Shown piece after piece: positions 18,909 through 29,574 of a DNA stretch of 64,000 nucleotides. Position numbers and translations under genes: made by a program. The notes below the pieces were generated by a model, which saw only the letters and a program-made list of their open reading frames with translations, searched no databases and had not been told where the DNA came from. Source of the stretch: Parapedobacter defluvii (GTDB lineage: Bacteria; Bacteroidota; Bacteroidia; Sphingobacteriales; Sphingobacteriaceae). The DNA is taken from positions 21,064-85,063 of the forward strand of contig NZ_BMIK01000023.1 of NCBI RefSeq assembly GCF_014642075.1, given 5' to 3'. Position 1 is the stretch's first letter; each line of letters opens with the position of its first letter.

Positions 18909-19299
18909 CACTTTCAAATTAAACAAAATCCTTCTGATTGACCACCCTGCAATTTCCGTGCTACAAACATAACCATAATTGCATGCAAATACAATTTGTC
19001 CACCGTGCAACTTATTCACAGGGAAATTTACACATAAAACTCCAAAACTTTTCCTTTATTATTTTTCTGATAAATTTTTATTTTAGCTGTTCGTGCCGCG
19101 GGGAACAACCGAGCCAATCCGTTCCGAAGAGCTGACTTTTTTTCAGCACGGATACCTCGAAAGTGAAACTTACCCTAAAATTTGAGGTAAATTTGCTATT
19201 GGCATAGGCATTGCAATTACTTAGAGAAAGTAGATTTTTAACTTACCCACTGATCAGGGCTGCCAATATGGCGCCGGTATAGACGAAATAAAAGTATTC
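18909..19299. other. non-coding AT-rich stretch between TPR gene and lon
   Basis: 391 bp between two divergent genes. It must hold both promoters. A TAAATTTG box is visible near 19185-19195 on the plus strand, about 110 bp before lon, and would give lon a long leader. No CIRCE-type heat-shock operator and no credible small gene were seen. Confidence 0.4.
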
Positions 19300-21750
19300 A
19301 TGAGCAATTTTGATCCATTCGATTTTAACCAAGCAATCCCCATTATAAATGAAGACACGGAATTCTTTCCGTTATTAAGCCAGCAAGATGAAGATGAGAT
19401 GCGAAACGCAGACCTTCCGGAATCTCTTTCCATTCTTCCGCTGCGCAATACGGTGTTGTTTCCGGGTGTTGTCATACCGATTACCGTTGGCAGAGATAAG
19501 TCTATCAAATTAGTCAAGGAAGCATACAAAGGTGACCGGATTATCGGCGTTGTGTCTCAGCAGAATATGGCCATTGAAGACCCGACGTTTGAGCAACTCA
19601 ATAAAGTGGGTACCGTAGCCATGATTATCAAGATTCTGCAGATGCCCGATGGAAATACAACGGTCATTATCCAGGGAAAACAACGTTTCAGATTGCGGGA
19701 TCTCATCCAAAGCGAGCCCTATATCAAAGCATCCATCGAACGCTTCGAAGAAAAAAAACACAAAGCCAGCCGGGAATTCAATGCAATGATTTCTTCCATC
19801 AAAGAGATGGCATTGCAAATTATCCAGCTGTCCCCGCACATACCCAGTGAGGCCGGTATTGCCATCAAAAACATCGAAAGCCCGGCTTTCCTCATCAATT
19901 TTATCTCTTCTAACCTGAATGCAGACCTGTCCTTCAAACAGCAACTGCTGGAAATTGCCGATCTGGATAAGCGGGCCGCCAAGGTACTGGAACAGCTTGA
20001 TGTAGAACTCCAACTGCTCGAACTGAAAACACAGATACAGAACAAAGTACGAGGAGATTTAGACAAACAACAGCGGGATTATTTTCTCAACCAGCAATTA
20101 AAAACCATACAGGAGGAACTAGGTGGCAACACACCCGACCTGGAAATGGAAGATCTACGTAAGCGTGCGAAAGCAAAAAAATGGCCCGCAGACGTAGGAG
20201 AACATTTTAATAAAGAACTTGATAAACTGGCCCGTATCAATCCGGCAGCGGCTGACTATTCGGTACAGGTCAATTACCTCGAATTGTTATTGGATCTTCC
20301 CTGGAATGACTTCACCAAAGACAACTTCGACCTCAACCGCGCTAAGCGGGTGCTGGATCGCGACCATTACGGCTTGGATAAAGTGAAACAACGGATCATC
20401 GAATACCTGGCGGTATTAAAACTGAAGCGCAATATGAAGGCGCCCATCCTCTGCTTGGTAGGTCCTCCGGGAGTAGGAAAGACGTCTTTGGGTAAATCAA
20501 TTGCCAAGGCTCTGGGGCGCAAATATACCCGTATGGCACTCGGCGGTATCCGTGATGAAGCGGAGATAAGGGGGCACCGCAAAACATACATCGGTGCCAT
20601 GCCCGGCCGTATTATCCAGTCGCTTAAAAAGGCAGGAGCCTCCAATCCGGTGTTCGTGCTGGATGAGATCGATAAAGTAGGCAGCGATTTCCGGGGCGAC
20701 CCTTCATCTGCCCTACTGGAAGTACTGGATCCGGAGCAGAACAATGCATTCTACGATCATTATGTGGAGTTGGACTACGATCTGTCAAATGTAATGTTCA
20801 TCGCCACGGCCAACTCACTGAGCAACATACAGCCGGCACTGCTTGACCGGATGGAGATTATTGAGGTCAATGGATATACAATCGAGGAAAAAATAGAAAT
20901 CGCCAAGAAACACCTCATTCCAAAACAACGCGAGCTGCACGGACTCGGTGCAAAAGATTTTTCCCTTCGGTCAAAAGTCATCGAAAAAATTATCGACGAA
21001 TATACCCGCGAATCGGGCGTACGTGGCCTGGAAAAGAAAATTGGATCAATCATCCGGGGTGTAGCTACACGTATCGTGATGGATAACCCGTTAACCCAAC
21101 CGATAGATACCGCAATGGTTGAGAAAATACTCGGTGCTCCTATATATGATAAGGAATTTTATGAAGGAAACGATGTTGCCGGTGTAGTTACAGGTCTTGC
21201 ATGGACTCAGGTGGGCGGAGATATCCTTTATATCGAATCAAGCCTGAGTCCTGGAAAGGGAAAATTGACCTTAACAGGTAATCTGGGGGAGGTTATGAAA
21301 GAATCTGCAAGCATTGCCATGGCCTATCTGCGTGCAAATGCAGCGCAATTTGGCATCGACTATCAGGTATTTGATAAGTGGGATGTGCACATCCACGTAC
21401 CGGCGGGTGCCACCCCTAAAGATGGTCCATCGGCCGGGATCACGATGCTTACCGCACTTGCATCCAGTTTCACACAACGGAAAGTAAAAGAAAAACTAGC
21501 CATGACAGGAGAAATCACCTTGCGAGGGAAAGTACTTCCGGTAGGCGGCATCAAAGAAAAAATATTGGCGGCGAAACGTGCCAACATCAAGGAAGTGATC
21601 CTCTCAAAAGCCAACCGGAAAGATATCCTGGAAATCAAGGAAGATTACATCAAGGACCTGACATTCCACTATGTCTCGGAAATGCATGAGGTGGTCAATA
21701 TTGCTTTGCTCAAACAGCGGGTAAAAAACGCTAAGCAATTGTTAAATTAA
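19300..21750 (+). CDS. lon: ATP-dependent protease La (Lon)
   Basis: Complete LonA of 816 residues. The N-terminal substrate domain (about 45-250, starting LPLRNTVLFPGVVIPITVGR) is followed by the AAA+ module with Walker A GPPGVGKT at 388-395 and Walker B VFVLDEIDK, and the protease domain with the catalytic Ser711 in KDGPSAGIT and Lys754 in GGIKEK. It degrades misfolded and regulatory proteins in the cytoplasm. A CorC/HlyC-type gene follows at 16 bp. Confidence 0.97.
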   Translation: MSNFDPFDFNQAIPIINEDTEFFPLLSQQDEDEMRNADLPESLSILPLRNTVLFPGVVIPITVGRDKSIKLVKEAYKGDRIIGVVSQQNMAIEDPTFEQLNKVGTVAMIIKILQMPDGNTTVIIQGKQRFRLRDLIQSEPYIKASIERFEEKKHKASREFNAMISSIKEMALQIIQLSPHIPSEAGIAIKNIESPAFLINFISSNLNADLSFKQQLLEIADLDKRAAKVLEQLDVELQLLELKTQIQNKVRGDLDKQQRDYFLNQQLKTIQEELGGNTPDLEMEDLRKRAKAKKWPADVGEHFNKELDKLARINPAAADYSVQVNYLELLLDLPWNDFTKDNFDLNRAKRVLDRDHYGLDKVKQRIIEYLAVLKLKRNMKAPILCLVGPPGVGKTSLGKSIAKALGRKYTRMALGGIRDEAEIRGHRKTYIGAMPGRIIQSLKKAGASNPVFVLDEIDKVGSDFRGDPSSALLEVLDPEQNNAFYDHYVELDYDLSNVMFIATANSLSNIQPALLDRMEIIEVNGYTIEEKIEIAKKHLIPKQRELHGLGAKDFSLRSKVIEKIIDEYTRESGVRGLEKKIGSIIRGVATRIVMDNPLTQPIDTAMVEKILGAPIYDKEFYEGNDVAGVVTGLAWTQVGGDILYIESSLSPGKGKLTLTGNLGEVMKESASIAMAYLRANAAQFGIDYQVFDKWDVHIHVPAGATPKDGPSAGITMLTALASSFTQRKVKEKLAMTGEITLRGKVLPVGGIKEKILAAKRANIKEVILSKANRKDILEIKEDYIKDLTFHYVSEMHEVVNIALLKQRVKNAKQLLN

Positions 21751-21766
21751 TTATTATCTTAGCTAC

Positions 21767-23062
21767 ATGCTTACAGAGTCGCTGATTATCTTGGCGTTGA
21801 TCCTGTTGAATGGTATTTTTTCAGCTTCCGAAATTGCGATTGTGTCCAGTCGGAAAGCCCGTTTACAAGTATTAACGGACCGGAAAAATGCCGCCGCTAA
21901 GCAAGTGCTTAAACTAAAGGGCTCGCCCAACCAATTTCTTTCCACCGTACAGATCGGCATTACACTGATCGGGATTTTGACCGGGATTTTCGGGGGTGCA
22001 ACCATCGCCCAACGGTTGGATGTTTACCTCTCGGAAGTTGCGTGGATGGATGGCTACAGCTCACAGATTTCCGTACTCATCGTTGTGATTGTGATTACGT
22101 TTCTCACCCTGGTATTAGGCGAGCTGGTTCCCAAACGCATTGGCTTGGCCATTCCCGAAAAATACGCCATGATTGTGGCGTTTCCGATGAATGTGCTCAG
22201 CAAAATCGTAGCCCCTTTCGTATGGCTGCTGAGCGCAACCACCGAAGGCATCGTCAGGCTGCTGAATATAAAAACGTCACAGAATGCGGTTACGGAAGAA
22301 GAAATCAAAGCACTGGTCGATGAGGGAGCGGATATAGGCGCCATCGAACACATTGAACACGAAATTGTAGACCGGGTTTTCAGCTTAGGCGACAAACGTG
22401 CAGTTAACCTGATGACCCATCGCAGCAATATTGTATGGCTGGATATCAACGACGAATACGAGGTACATAAACAAACCATTTTGAAAAGCGGACACACCGT
22501 GTATCCGGTATGCCAGGGAGGGCTTGATAATGTTATCGGGGTCGTTCATATCAAATCATTACTCAAGCAATACCTCATTGACCAACCGATCCAGCTCAAA
22601 CAATTGACACATCCACTCAATTATGTACACGAAAACAGCTCCGCATATAGCATATTGAACAAGTTTAAGGCCTCCAAGATACATCAAGCCATCGTACTGG
22701 ATGAATATGGAGCCTTACAGGGTATTGTTACCATCAACGACATTTTGAGCAGCCTTGTCGGCGATATTTCAGACAGCGATACGGCAGAACGGCCTGAAAT
22801 TGTTACCCGCGAAGACGGTAGCCTGCTGATTGACGGTCAGTATCAGATCGACGATCTTTTTACTGCGCTTAATATTGACATATCAGAAGAGGAAGAAGCG
22901 GGATTGGGAAGTATAAACACCATCGCGGGACTGGTTCTCCTGAAATTAGGCCATATGCCTACAGCGGGCGAACGTATGCAGTGGCAAAATCATGAATTTG
23001 AAGTAGTAGACATGGATGGGAACCGGATTGATAAAATATTGGTAAAATTACTGGATTCCTGA
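21767..23062 (+). CDS. CNNM/CorC-HlyC family membrane protein
   Basis: 431 residues. A DUF21 (CNNM) transmembrane domain covers about 1-190 with three to four helices and the motif LVLGELVPKRIGLA; two CBS domains follow (around 205-330, MTHRSNIVWLDIND and QAIVLDEYGALQGIVTINDILS), then a CorC/HlyC transporter-associated domain (350-430, LIDGQYQIDDLFTAL). Such proteins are often annotated as haemolysins but act in Mg or other divalent cation transport. Located 16 bp after lon, likely in the same transcript. Confidence 0.88.
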   Translation: MLTESLIILALILLNGIFSASEIAIVSSRKARLQVLTDRKNAAAKQVLKLKGSPNQFLSTVQIGITLIGILTGIFGGATIAQRLDVYLSEVAWMDGYSSQISVLIVVIVITFLTLVLGELVPKRIGLAIPEKYAMIVAFPMNVLSKIVAPFVWLLSATTEGIVRLLNIKTSQNAVTEEEIKALVDEGADIGAIEHIEHEIVDRVFSLGDKRAVNLMTHRSNIVWLDINDEYEVHKQTILKSGHTVYPVCQGGLDNVIGVVHIKSLLKQYLIDQPIQLKQLTHPLNYVHENSSAYSILNKFKASKIHQAIVLDEYGALQGIVTINDILSSLVGDISDSDTAERPEIVTREDGSLLIDGQYQIDDLFTALNIDISEEEEAGLGSINTIAGLVLLKLGHMPTAGERMQWQNHEFEVVDMDGNRIDKILVKLLDS

Positions 23063-23079
23063 CCGCATTTTTTATACAA

Positions 23080-23913
23080 TTATACGATCCCCTTCGCGGC
23101 AAGTTCTCGTTCCATCTCACGCTGTAATGCGCTTGCCTCCTGCCGTGCCCGTTCTGCAAAGTCCGTTCCGTTGGATGCATAGATAATGGAACGTGTTGCG
23201 TTCACCAGCAAACCACAATCTGCGGTCATGCCATATTTACACACTTCTTGAAGACTTCCTCCCTGCGCCCCTATGCCGGGCACCAATAAAAAATGGTCCG
23301 GCGCATGCTTCCGGACCGACTCGAAGGCCTGTCCACGGGTGGCTCCGACCACGTACATCAAATTGGACGGGTTACCCCAGGTATTGGTCTTTTGGATTAC
23401 CTGCTCAAAAAGGCGCACGCCCTCTGTATTGGCAAAGGTCTGAAAATCCAAGCTTCCGGTATTTGAAGTGAGTGCCAGAACAATTGTCCACTTTCCCTGA
23501 AATTGCAAAAAAGGCTGCACAGAATCGTGTCCCATGTACGGCGCTACCGTAATTGCGTCAAATCCAAGTCCTGAGCGTTGTTCATCAAAAAAAGCCGTGG
23601 CATACATCCGGGAAGTATTTCCGATGTCACCACGTTTAGCATCCGCTATGCTCAGGCAGTCTTTGGGTAAAATACGCCAGGTTTTCCGGAGACTTTCCCA
23701 CCCGGCCGCTCCCATACTTTCGTAAAATGCGATATTGGGTTTGTAAGCTACACACAAATCAGCAGTAGCTTCGATAATTTGACGATTGAATTCAAACACC
23801 GGGTCTTCATGGTCGAGCAAATGCATAGGTATCTGGTTGATATCCGTATCAAGCCCCACGCAGAGAAAAGAACGTTTGATTTTAATTTGGTGTATGAGTT
23901 CGTCCCGTGTCAT
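23080..23913 (-). CDS. pyrF: orotidine-5'-phosphate decarboxylase (type 2)
   Basis: 277 residues, the longer PyrF subfamily 2. It decarboxylates OMP to UMP. Landmarks: [14 protein letters not shown] at the N-terminus, the active-site [11 protein letters not shown] (Asp-Lys-Asp), [14 protein letters not shown], and the phosphate-binding [13 protein letters not shown]. Convergent with the CorC-like gene and divergent from the dehydrogenase gene. Confidence 0.94.
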   Translation of the reverse strand: MTRDELIHQIKIKRSFLCVGLDTDINQIPMHLLDHEDPVFEFNRQIIEATADLCVAYKPNIAFYESMGAAGWESLRKTWRILPKDCLSIADAKRGDIGNTSRMYATAFFDEQRSGLGFDAITVAPYMGHDSVQPFLQFQGKWTIVLALTSNTGSLDFQTFANTEGVRLFEQVIQKTNTWGNPSNLMYVVGATRGQAFESVRKHAPDHFLLVPGIGAQGGSLQEVCKYGMTADCGLLVNATRSIIYASNGTDFAERARQEASALQREMERELAAKGIV

Positions 23914-23998
23914 ATCATCGGCTGTGTTTTGATTTCTGCAAACCTAAGACAAAATTACGGTTAAAAAACAAAAACCGTATATTTACGCAGCAATTACG

Positions 23999-24976
23999 AT
24001 GAATATATTTGTTACCCGAGCGCTACCCGAGACGATCAGAAAGTCGCTGACAGACCGAGGGCATACCCTTTCGGAATGGACGGAAAAGCGAGACCTTTCG
24101 GCAAGTGAATTAATTCACAACACGCGAGACAGCGATGCCTTATTCAGTATTGGCAAAAATCAAATCGATAAGCATTTTTTAGCGGCGCGTCCCAACCTTC
24201 GTGTCATCGCGCTGTGCAGCGTAGGCTATGATAATGTGGATGTGGCTGAAGCCACCCGGTTAGGTGTCCCCATCGGTAACACACCGGGTGTTCTTAGCAA
24301 GGCTACTGCCGACACCGCTTTTCTGTTGATGCAGAACGTGGCACGGAAAGCTTTTCACAACCACAAAGAAATTTTACGGGGTCATTGGGGGTTCTTTGAC
24401 CCCATGGCTGATCTGGGTATCGAACTGCAGGGCAAAACCCTTGGAATATATGGATTGGGGCGTATCGGTTTTGAATTGGCCCGGAGTTGCCGGTACGCTT
24501 TTGACATGCCCGTCATCTACCACAACCGCGGGCATAATGAAGCGGCTGAACAGGAATTGGGCGCCAGGCGGGTATCGTTTGAGGAACTCCTCGGGCAAAG
24601 CGATGTGCTCAGCGTACATGCGAATTTAAGCAAAGAAACAGCGGGAATATTCAACCGCGCGGCCTTTTCTAAAATGAAAGCTTCGGCCATCTTCATTAAT
24701 ACCGCGCGGGGCGCAATCCACAACGAAGCCGATCTGCGGCAGGCGCTTGAGGAAGGGCAGATATGGGGTGCAGGTTTAGACGTGACGCATCCCGAACCCA
24801 TGGCTCCGGATAATCCATTACTGGAAATGCCCAATGTTGCAATATTGCCCCACATCGGTTCAGCCACCATTGAAACACGGATAAAAATGATGCAGCTTAC
24901 AGTGGAAAACCTACTTGCGGGACTTGCCGGACAGCAGCTCCCCTATTGCGTCAATCCACAGGTATATAAGAAATAA
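23999..24976 (+). CDS. D-2-hydroxyacid dehydrogenase (glyoxylate/hydroxypyruvate reductase-like)
   Basis: 325 residues of the D-isomer 2-hydroxyacid dehydrogenase family. The substrate domain carries CSVGYDNVDV; the Rossmann motif is GIYGLGRIGFELA; catalytic Arg is in INTARGAIHNE, Glu in GLDVTHPEP and His in ILPHIGSAT. Resembles D-glycerate dehydrogenases (GyaR/GhrB type). A TATATTTA box precedes the ATG by about 10 bp. Exact substrate cannot be decided from sequence. Confidence 0.85.
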   Translation: MNIFVTRALPETIRKSLTDRGHTLSEWTEKRDLSASELIHNTRDSDALFSIGKNQIDKHFLAARPNLRVIALCSVGYDNVDVAEATRLGVPIGNTPGVLSKATADTAFLLMQNVARKAFHNHKEILRGHWGFFDPMADLGIELQGKTLGIYGLGRIGFELARSCRYAFDMPVIYHNRGHNEAAEQELGARRVSFEELLGQSDVLSVHANLSKETAGIFNRAAFSKMKASAIFINTARGAIHNEADLRQALEEGQIWGAGLDVTHPEPMAPDNPLLEMPNVAILPHIGSATIETRIKMMQLTVENLLAGLAGQQLPYCVNPQVYKK

Positions 24977-25010
24977 AGCGGTGACCTACGCCTATTCGGC
25001 GGCGATCAAT

Positions 25011-25907
25011 TCACATCTCCCCCTCCACGCCCAAGCCAAACAATGCAAAGTCGTAACGCACCGGGTCATCGGCATCCAGCACGCGCAGGTTTTCCGTCAA
25101 CTCACAGGCTGTTTTCCAGTCCGATTGCTTGCGCTGGATCAGTCCGAGTTTCCGTGCCACACGCTCTACATGTACGTCGCAGGGACATATCAATTGAAAA
25201 GGGGCTATCCGGTGCCACAATCCAAAATCCACACCCCGTTCATCACGCCGTACCATCCAGCGTAAAAACATATTCAACCGCTTGCAGGCAGAATTCTGTG
25301 CCGGCGAGCTGATGTGCTTTCGCGTACGCAGCGGATAATCGGCCTGGCTGAAAAAATAATTCCGGAAATGGATTAATCCCTCTTCCATGTCAAAACGGGA
25401 TTGGGCCAATCTACCCAACAGACACGTCGGTGAAGTTACCTCCTCTGCACCGGCAGTAACCGGATATGCCTCCATGTACTCCGCACGGAACGCTGGGTTG
25501 GCCGACGGAGGAAGGAATGCATCTTCCAGGGAATTGTACCGCTCATAATGCAGGCGGAAGAAGCTGACAAAATAAAGCAGATCGGTGTCGTTAAACGTGC
25601 GGTGCTTAAACCCCAGCAACGATTTCAAATCCGTTTCCCGGTGGTTCCGGATGAAATCAAAGGGCGTTCCGTCCATACGAGCAAGCAACTCTGTACACTT
25701 GTTGATAATCGTCTTGCGTTGTCCCCAAGCCAATATTGCAGCAAAGAATGCTGCGATTTCCCTGTCCTGTTTCCGTTCAAACCGATGGGGAATACAGATC
25801 GGATCATTTTCAATAAAAGAAAGCCGATTGTATTCCTCCACCTTGCGATCAAGAAAATCCTTTATGTCAGTTTGCCGATCGGTGAAAATCCGTTCCATCC
25901 GTGTCAT
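25011..25907 (-). CDS. TIGR02757 family protein (DUF2400)
   Basis: 298 residues, cytoplasmic. The stretches NDPICIPHRFERKQDREIAAFFAAILAWG (shown in part), FKHRTFNDTDLLYF and CKRLNMFLRWMVRRD identify the Bacteroidota-abundant TIGR02757 family, helical proteins without a known role. The first 13 residues (MTRMERIFTDRQT) are encoded by what looks like an intergenic repeat element, so the real start may lie a little downstream or the repeat has supplied a new start codon. It follows metB by 14 bp. Confidence 0.8.
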   Translation of the reverse strand: MTRMERIFTDRQTDIKDFLDRKVEEYNRLSFIENDPICIPHRFERKQDREIAAFFAAILAWGQRKTIINKCTELLARMDGTPFDFIRNHRETDLKSLLGFKHRTFNDTDLLYFVSFFRLHYERYNSLEDAFLPPSANPAFRAEYMEAYPVTAGAEEVTSPTCLLGRLAQSRFDMEEGLIHFRNYFFSQADYPLRTRKHISSPAQNSACKRLNMFLRWMVRRDERGVDFGLWHRIAPFQLICPCDVHVERVARKLGLIQRKQSDWKTACELTENLRVLDADDPVRYDFALFGLGVEGEM

Positions 25908-25922
25908 CCGCGTTCCATCGGT
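25875..25922 (-). repeat. GGATGACACGGATGGAAC-type dispersed repeat at a gene start
   Basis: Read on the minus strand, the stretch contains a chain of near-tandem units GGAACGCGGATGACACGGAT and GGAACGGATTTTCACC. This wording closely resembles a dispersed intergenic repeat seen in many bacterial genomes. A related unit is at 32290-32340. Here it covers the metB/TIGR02757 junction and runs into the reading frame. Confidence 0.45.
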
Positions 25923-27067
25923 TATCCCAATGCCTGTTCCAAATCAGCCAGCAAATCTTCGATATCCTCCACCCCTACACTGATGCGGATCAGGTTATCC
26001 ACTACGCCCACTTTCTCCCGCACTTCCCTGGGTATGGAACCGTGTGTCATGGTAGCCGGGTGGTTAATCAACGATTCCACACCACCCAATGATTCCGCCA
26101 GGGTAAATACCTTAAAAGAAGCGGCCACTTTAAACGTATCTTCCAGCGATGCACCCCTCAATACGATCGACACCATTCCACCAAAATCGCGCATCTGTTT
26201 TTTTGCGATGTTATGCCCCGGATGATCTTCAAAACCGGGCCAGTATATTTTCTCAACCCTCGGATGATTCTTCAGGTATTCAGCCACCTTCCTGCCATTT
26301 TCGCAATGGGCCCGCATCCGCAGATGAAGCGTTTTGATACCCCGCAGCACCAGGAAGCTATCCTGAGGCCCCGGTGTGCCCCCGCATGCGTTGTAATAAA
26401 AAAACAGCCGATCATACAATTCCCGGTCATTCACAACCAATGCCCCCATAACCACATCCGAGTGGCCTCCGATGTATTTGGTGACGGAATGCATGACGAT
26501 ATCTGCGCCAAGATCCAATGGATTCTGCAGGTAAGGAGAAGCGAAGGTGTTATCTACCGCAAAAAGCACCCCTGCCTCCTTAGCTACTTTCCCGATGGCT
26601 TCAATATCCGCCAATTTCAATGTCGGATTCGTAGGAGTTTCCACCCATATCAGGCGCGTGGCAGACGATATTCTCTCGGCAATGCGTTCCGGATCAGACG
26701 TGTTGACAAAATGAAACTTAATGCCATAATGTTCAAATACGTTGGTAAAGATCCGGTAGGATCCGCCATACAGATCATCACCCGTAATCACCTCGTCGCC
26801 CGGCTTCAGTAACTTCAGCACAGTCTCCGTGGCCGCCATCCCGCTGGAAAAAGCCAATCCATACGTTCCATTTTCCAAAGCAGCAAGGCAATCTTCCAAC
26901 GCCTTGCGGGTGGGGTTTGTGCCGCGCGAATACTCATATCCCTTGTGATCGCCCGGTGCCGCCTGCTGGTAGGTGGAAGTCTGATAGATCGGAGTCATCA
27001 CCGCTCCCGTGGTGGGGTCCGCATGCTGCCCCGCATGGATGGCCTTCGTAGCAAATTTATATCCCAT
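25922..27067 (-). CDS. metB: cystathionine gamma-synthase (PLP-dependent)
   Basis: 381 residues from the ATG at 27067 ([13 protein letters not shown]); the longer upstream frame is not family-like. The PLP lysine is in [14 protein letters not shown], the phosphate-binding SSGMAATE and the typical C-terminal [16 protein letters not shown] are present. It belongs to the Cys/Met metabolism PLP family and should condense an activated homoserine with cysteine; a cystathionine gamma-lyase or O-succinylhomoserine sulfhydrylase is possible. Part of the run proS-SDR-metB-TIGR02757. Confidence 0.85.
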   Translation of the reverse strand: MGYKFATKAIHAGQHADPTTGAVMTPIYQTSTYQQAAPGDHKGYEYSRGTNPTRKALEDCLAALENGTYGLAFSSGMAATETVLKLLKPGDEVITGDDLYGGSYRIFTNVFEHYGIKFHFVNTSDPERIAERISSATRLIWVETPTNPTLKLADIEAIGKVAKEAGVLFAVDNTFASPYLQNPLDLGADIVMHSVTKYIGGHSDVVMGALVVNDRELYDRLFFYYNACGGTPGPQDSFLVLRGIKTLHLRMRAHCENGRKVAEYLKNHPRVEKIYWPGFEDHPGHNIAKKQMRDFGGMVSIVLRGASLEDTFKVAASFKVFTLAESLGGVESLINHPATMTHGSIPREVREKVGVVDNLIRISVGVEDIEDLLADLEQALG

Positions 27068-27116
27068 GATAATCGGTAATTTAATGTGGAAATGTGTAAA
27101 GTTAGGCAAATCCCGT

Positions 27117-27911
27117 TTAAAACTGAAGCGGCGACCGGTATACAAATGAATAGTCCAGGTCGGCAATAAGCCGTTCCGGCGAGACGATTTTCGCGGTTTG
27201 ATCGGTAACTGTAAAGGAAGATGGCAAACCATAACCATATTTCGCTGCAGATACAGCGATGACATCCTTTTTCAGCGGATGTTCCGGACAAACCACATTA
27301 TAGGTACGGCCCTGAACCTTTTTATTCACCATGGCCAGGATAATGCGATAGATATCTTCTACGTGCACAAAGTTGGCGGTTTGGTATCCAATTTCACAAA
27401 CCCTGCCTACAAAATGCTTGGCCATCGTCCGTTCCAGACCAAACAGCCCTCCCAACCGCAACACGTTCAATTCAGGAAATGCCGAGCGCAGCCTGGATTC
27501 CCCGAGCCAAAGCTTTTGATCCAGTTCATGGGGGTCAAATGTATCCTCCGCGATTACGGCACTCACTTTCGGGTAAATACCCACCGAGCCAAAAAACAAC
27601 GATTGCCTGAAAGACAGTTTCTCTAAAAATGTAACCAGCCGTTCAAAACGGGCTTTCACCGTTTCAGGTGCATCTTTATGCGTGATGGGTACGCTGATGA
27701 TGACCACATCAAACGTGTCCTCATCCAAACCTCCGACCCTGTCATCGCGATCGAAATTCATTACATGCGACCGCAATCCCATCCGAGCTAATTTCAGGGC
27801 CTTTTCAGCAGTCGTACAGGTACCCCACAAATCGTGTCCTTCGCGTAGTAATTGGGATGCGACATAAGTGCCTACCCAACCACAGCCCACAATCAGTACC
27901 TTCATTGACAT
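27117..27911 (-). CDS. NAD(P)-dependent SDR/epimerase-like protein (YeeZ type)
   Basis: 264 residues with an N-terminal Rossmann motif VLIVGCGWVGTYVASQL. The central SVGIYPKVSAVIAEDTFDP and the later LRLGGLFGLER and FVHVEDIYRIILAM fit atypical extended short-chain dehydrogenases of the YeeZ group; the catalytic Tyr is in SVGIYP but the usual YxxxK Lys is not obvious. Substrate unknown. Starts 15 bp after proS. ATG at 27905 is an alternative start. Confidence 0.72.
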   Translation of the reverse strand: MSMKVLIVGCGWVGTYVASQLLREGHDLWGTCTTAEKALKLARMGLRSHVMNFDRDDRVGGLDEDTFDVVIISVPITHKDAPETVKARFERLVTFLEKLSFRQSLFFGSVGIYPKVSAVIAEDTFDPHELDQKLWLGESRLRSAFPELNVLRLGGLFGLERTMAKHFVGRVCEIGYQTANFVHVEDIYRIILAMVNKKVQGRTYNVVCPEHPLKKDVIAVSAAKYGYGLPSSFTVTDQTAKIVSPERLIADLDYSFVYRSPLQF

Positions 27912-27926
27912 GACACGATTACGATG

Positions 27927-29399
27927 TTAATACGCTCTTGCAAACAGCACACGCTGAATGGAAGGTTTTCCCGTCCGGACGCATGTCCCTTGCTCCAACG
28001 GGTTATTTAATGGAATACAACGGATGGTTGCTTTCGTTTCTTCCTTAATCAGTTGCTCCGTCTCCCTGGTCCCGTCCCAATGGGCGGCCACAAAGCCCCC
28101 CTCTTCTTCAAGCACCCGCTTAAACTCCTCGTAGGTATCCACCGATACCGTATTTGCTTCACGGAATGCAGCAGCCTTATTGTAAATCTGTTGTTGGATA
28201 TCAATCAACAACTGCTCCACCCGGTCGGCCAGCCCCGCTTGAGAGACGGTTTCCTTTGCCTGGGTATCACGGCGGGCTATTTCCACCGTTCCTTGCTGCA
28301 TATCCCGGGTGCCCACCGCAATGCGCACAGGAACACCCTTCAGTTCCCATTCGGCAAATTTAAATCCAGGACGATGGGTATCCCGATCGTCGTATTTGAT
28401 GGAAATACCTTTGGACTTCAGTTCACTGATCAGCGTATCGGCCAGCGCCCCGATTGCCATCTGTTCCTCTTCTGTCTTAAAAATGGGTACAATGACCACC
28501 TGAATGGGTGCCAATTTAGGGGGTAGCACTAGTCCCTGATCGTCTGAATGTGCCATAATCAGTGCTCCCATCAGCCGCGTCGATACACCCCAGGACGTAG
28601 CCCATACATAGTCAAGTTTACCATCTTTAGCCGTAAACTTTACGTCAAATGCCTTCGCAAAATTCTGTCCGAGGAAATGTGATGTACCCGCCTGCAAGGC
28701 TTTGCCATCTTGCATCAACGCTTCGATGCACAGGGTATCCAATGCTCCGGCAAATCGCTCGTTTTCCGTTTTACGGCCGCGGATTACCGGTAAGGCCAAC
28801 CAATTCTCCGCAAAATCCGCATATACATTCAGCATTTGTTCAGCTTCGGCTAATGCCTCCTCTTTCGTGGCATGTGCGGTATGCCCTTCCTGCCACAAAA
28901 ACTCGGCCGTGCGCAGGAATAGCCGGGTACGCATCTCCCACCGTACTACGTTAGCCCACTGATTTACTAAAATAGGCAAGTCCCGATAAGATTCAATCCA
29001 GCCTTTGTACGTATTCCAGATAATAGTTTCAGAAGTTGGGCGCACGATAAGTTCCTCCTCCAATTTTGCCTCCTCATCGACCACGATGTTGCCGGTTCCG
29101 TCATTTTTTAACCGGTAATGCGTTACGACTGCACATTCAGTCGCAAAACCTTCCACATGGGAAGCTTCTTTCGAAAAGAAAGACTTAGGGATAAACAAAG
29201 GAAAATACGCGTTGCTGTGCCCCGTATCCTTAAACATCTTATCCAAAGCTGCTTGCATTTTCTCCCAGATGGCATACCCGTAGGGTTTGATCACCATACA
29301 ACCCCGCACAGCTGAGTGCTCTGCAAGATCGGCTTTCACGACCAATTCATTGTACCATTGGGAGTAATCCGTTTCGCGGCTCGTAATTCCTTTGCTCAT
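27927..29399 (-). CDS. proS: prolyl-tRNA synthetase (archaeal/eukaryal-type)
   Basis: 490 residues, the short ProRS type without the bacterial editing insertion. Starts [20 protein letters not shown]; class II motif 2 lies in [25 protein letters not shown] (given in part) and motif 3 in [20 protein letters not shown]; the zinc-type C-terminal domain ends in the conserved Tyr (LFARAY). This form is usual in Bacteroidota. First gene of a minus-strand run of four. Confidence 0.95.
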   Translation of the reverse strand: MSKGITSRETDYSQWYNELVVKADLAEHSAVRGCMVIKPYGYAIWEKMQAALDKMFKDTGHSNAYFPLFIPKSFFSKEASHVEGFATECAVVTHYRLKNDGTGNIVVDEEAKLEEELIVRPTSETIIWNTYKGWIESYRDLPILVNQWANVVRWEMRTRLFLRTAEFLWQEGHTAHATKEEALAEAEQMLNVYADFAENWLALPVIRGRKTENERFAGALDTLCIEALMQDGKALQAGTSHFLGQNFAKAFDVKFTAKDGKLDYVWATSWGVSTRLMGALIMAHSDDQGLVLPPKLAPIQVVIVPIFKTEEEQMAIGALADTLISELKSKGISIKYDDRDTHRPGFKFAEWELKGVPVRIAVGTRDMQQGTVEIARRDTQAKETVSQAGLADRVEQLLIDIQQQIYNKAAAFREANTVSVDTYEEFKRVLEEEGGFVAAHWDGTRETEQLIKEETKATIRCIPLNNPLEQGTCVRTGKPSIQRVLFARAY

Positions 29400-29574
29400 A
29401 GTTGACTTTCAATAAAATTATTATAAGATTTGCCTCTTGATATTTGCCCAGCAAAGGTAGCCTGTTTTGGCAAATTACCGAATAAAAAAATGCGCGGCTA
29501 AATTAAACCAAACGCTCAAAAATGCGTCTATAAGAATAAAGCGTTGGGCATTACCAAACGAAAGGACAGTTAAG

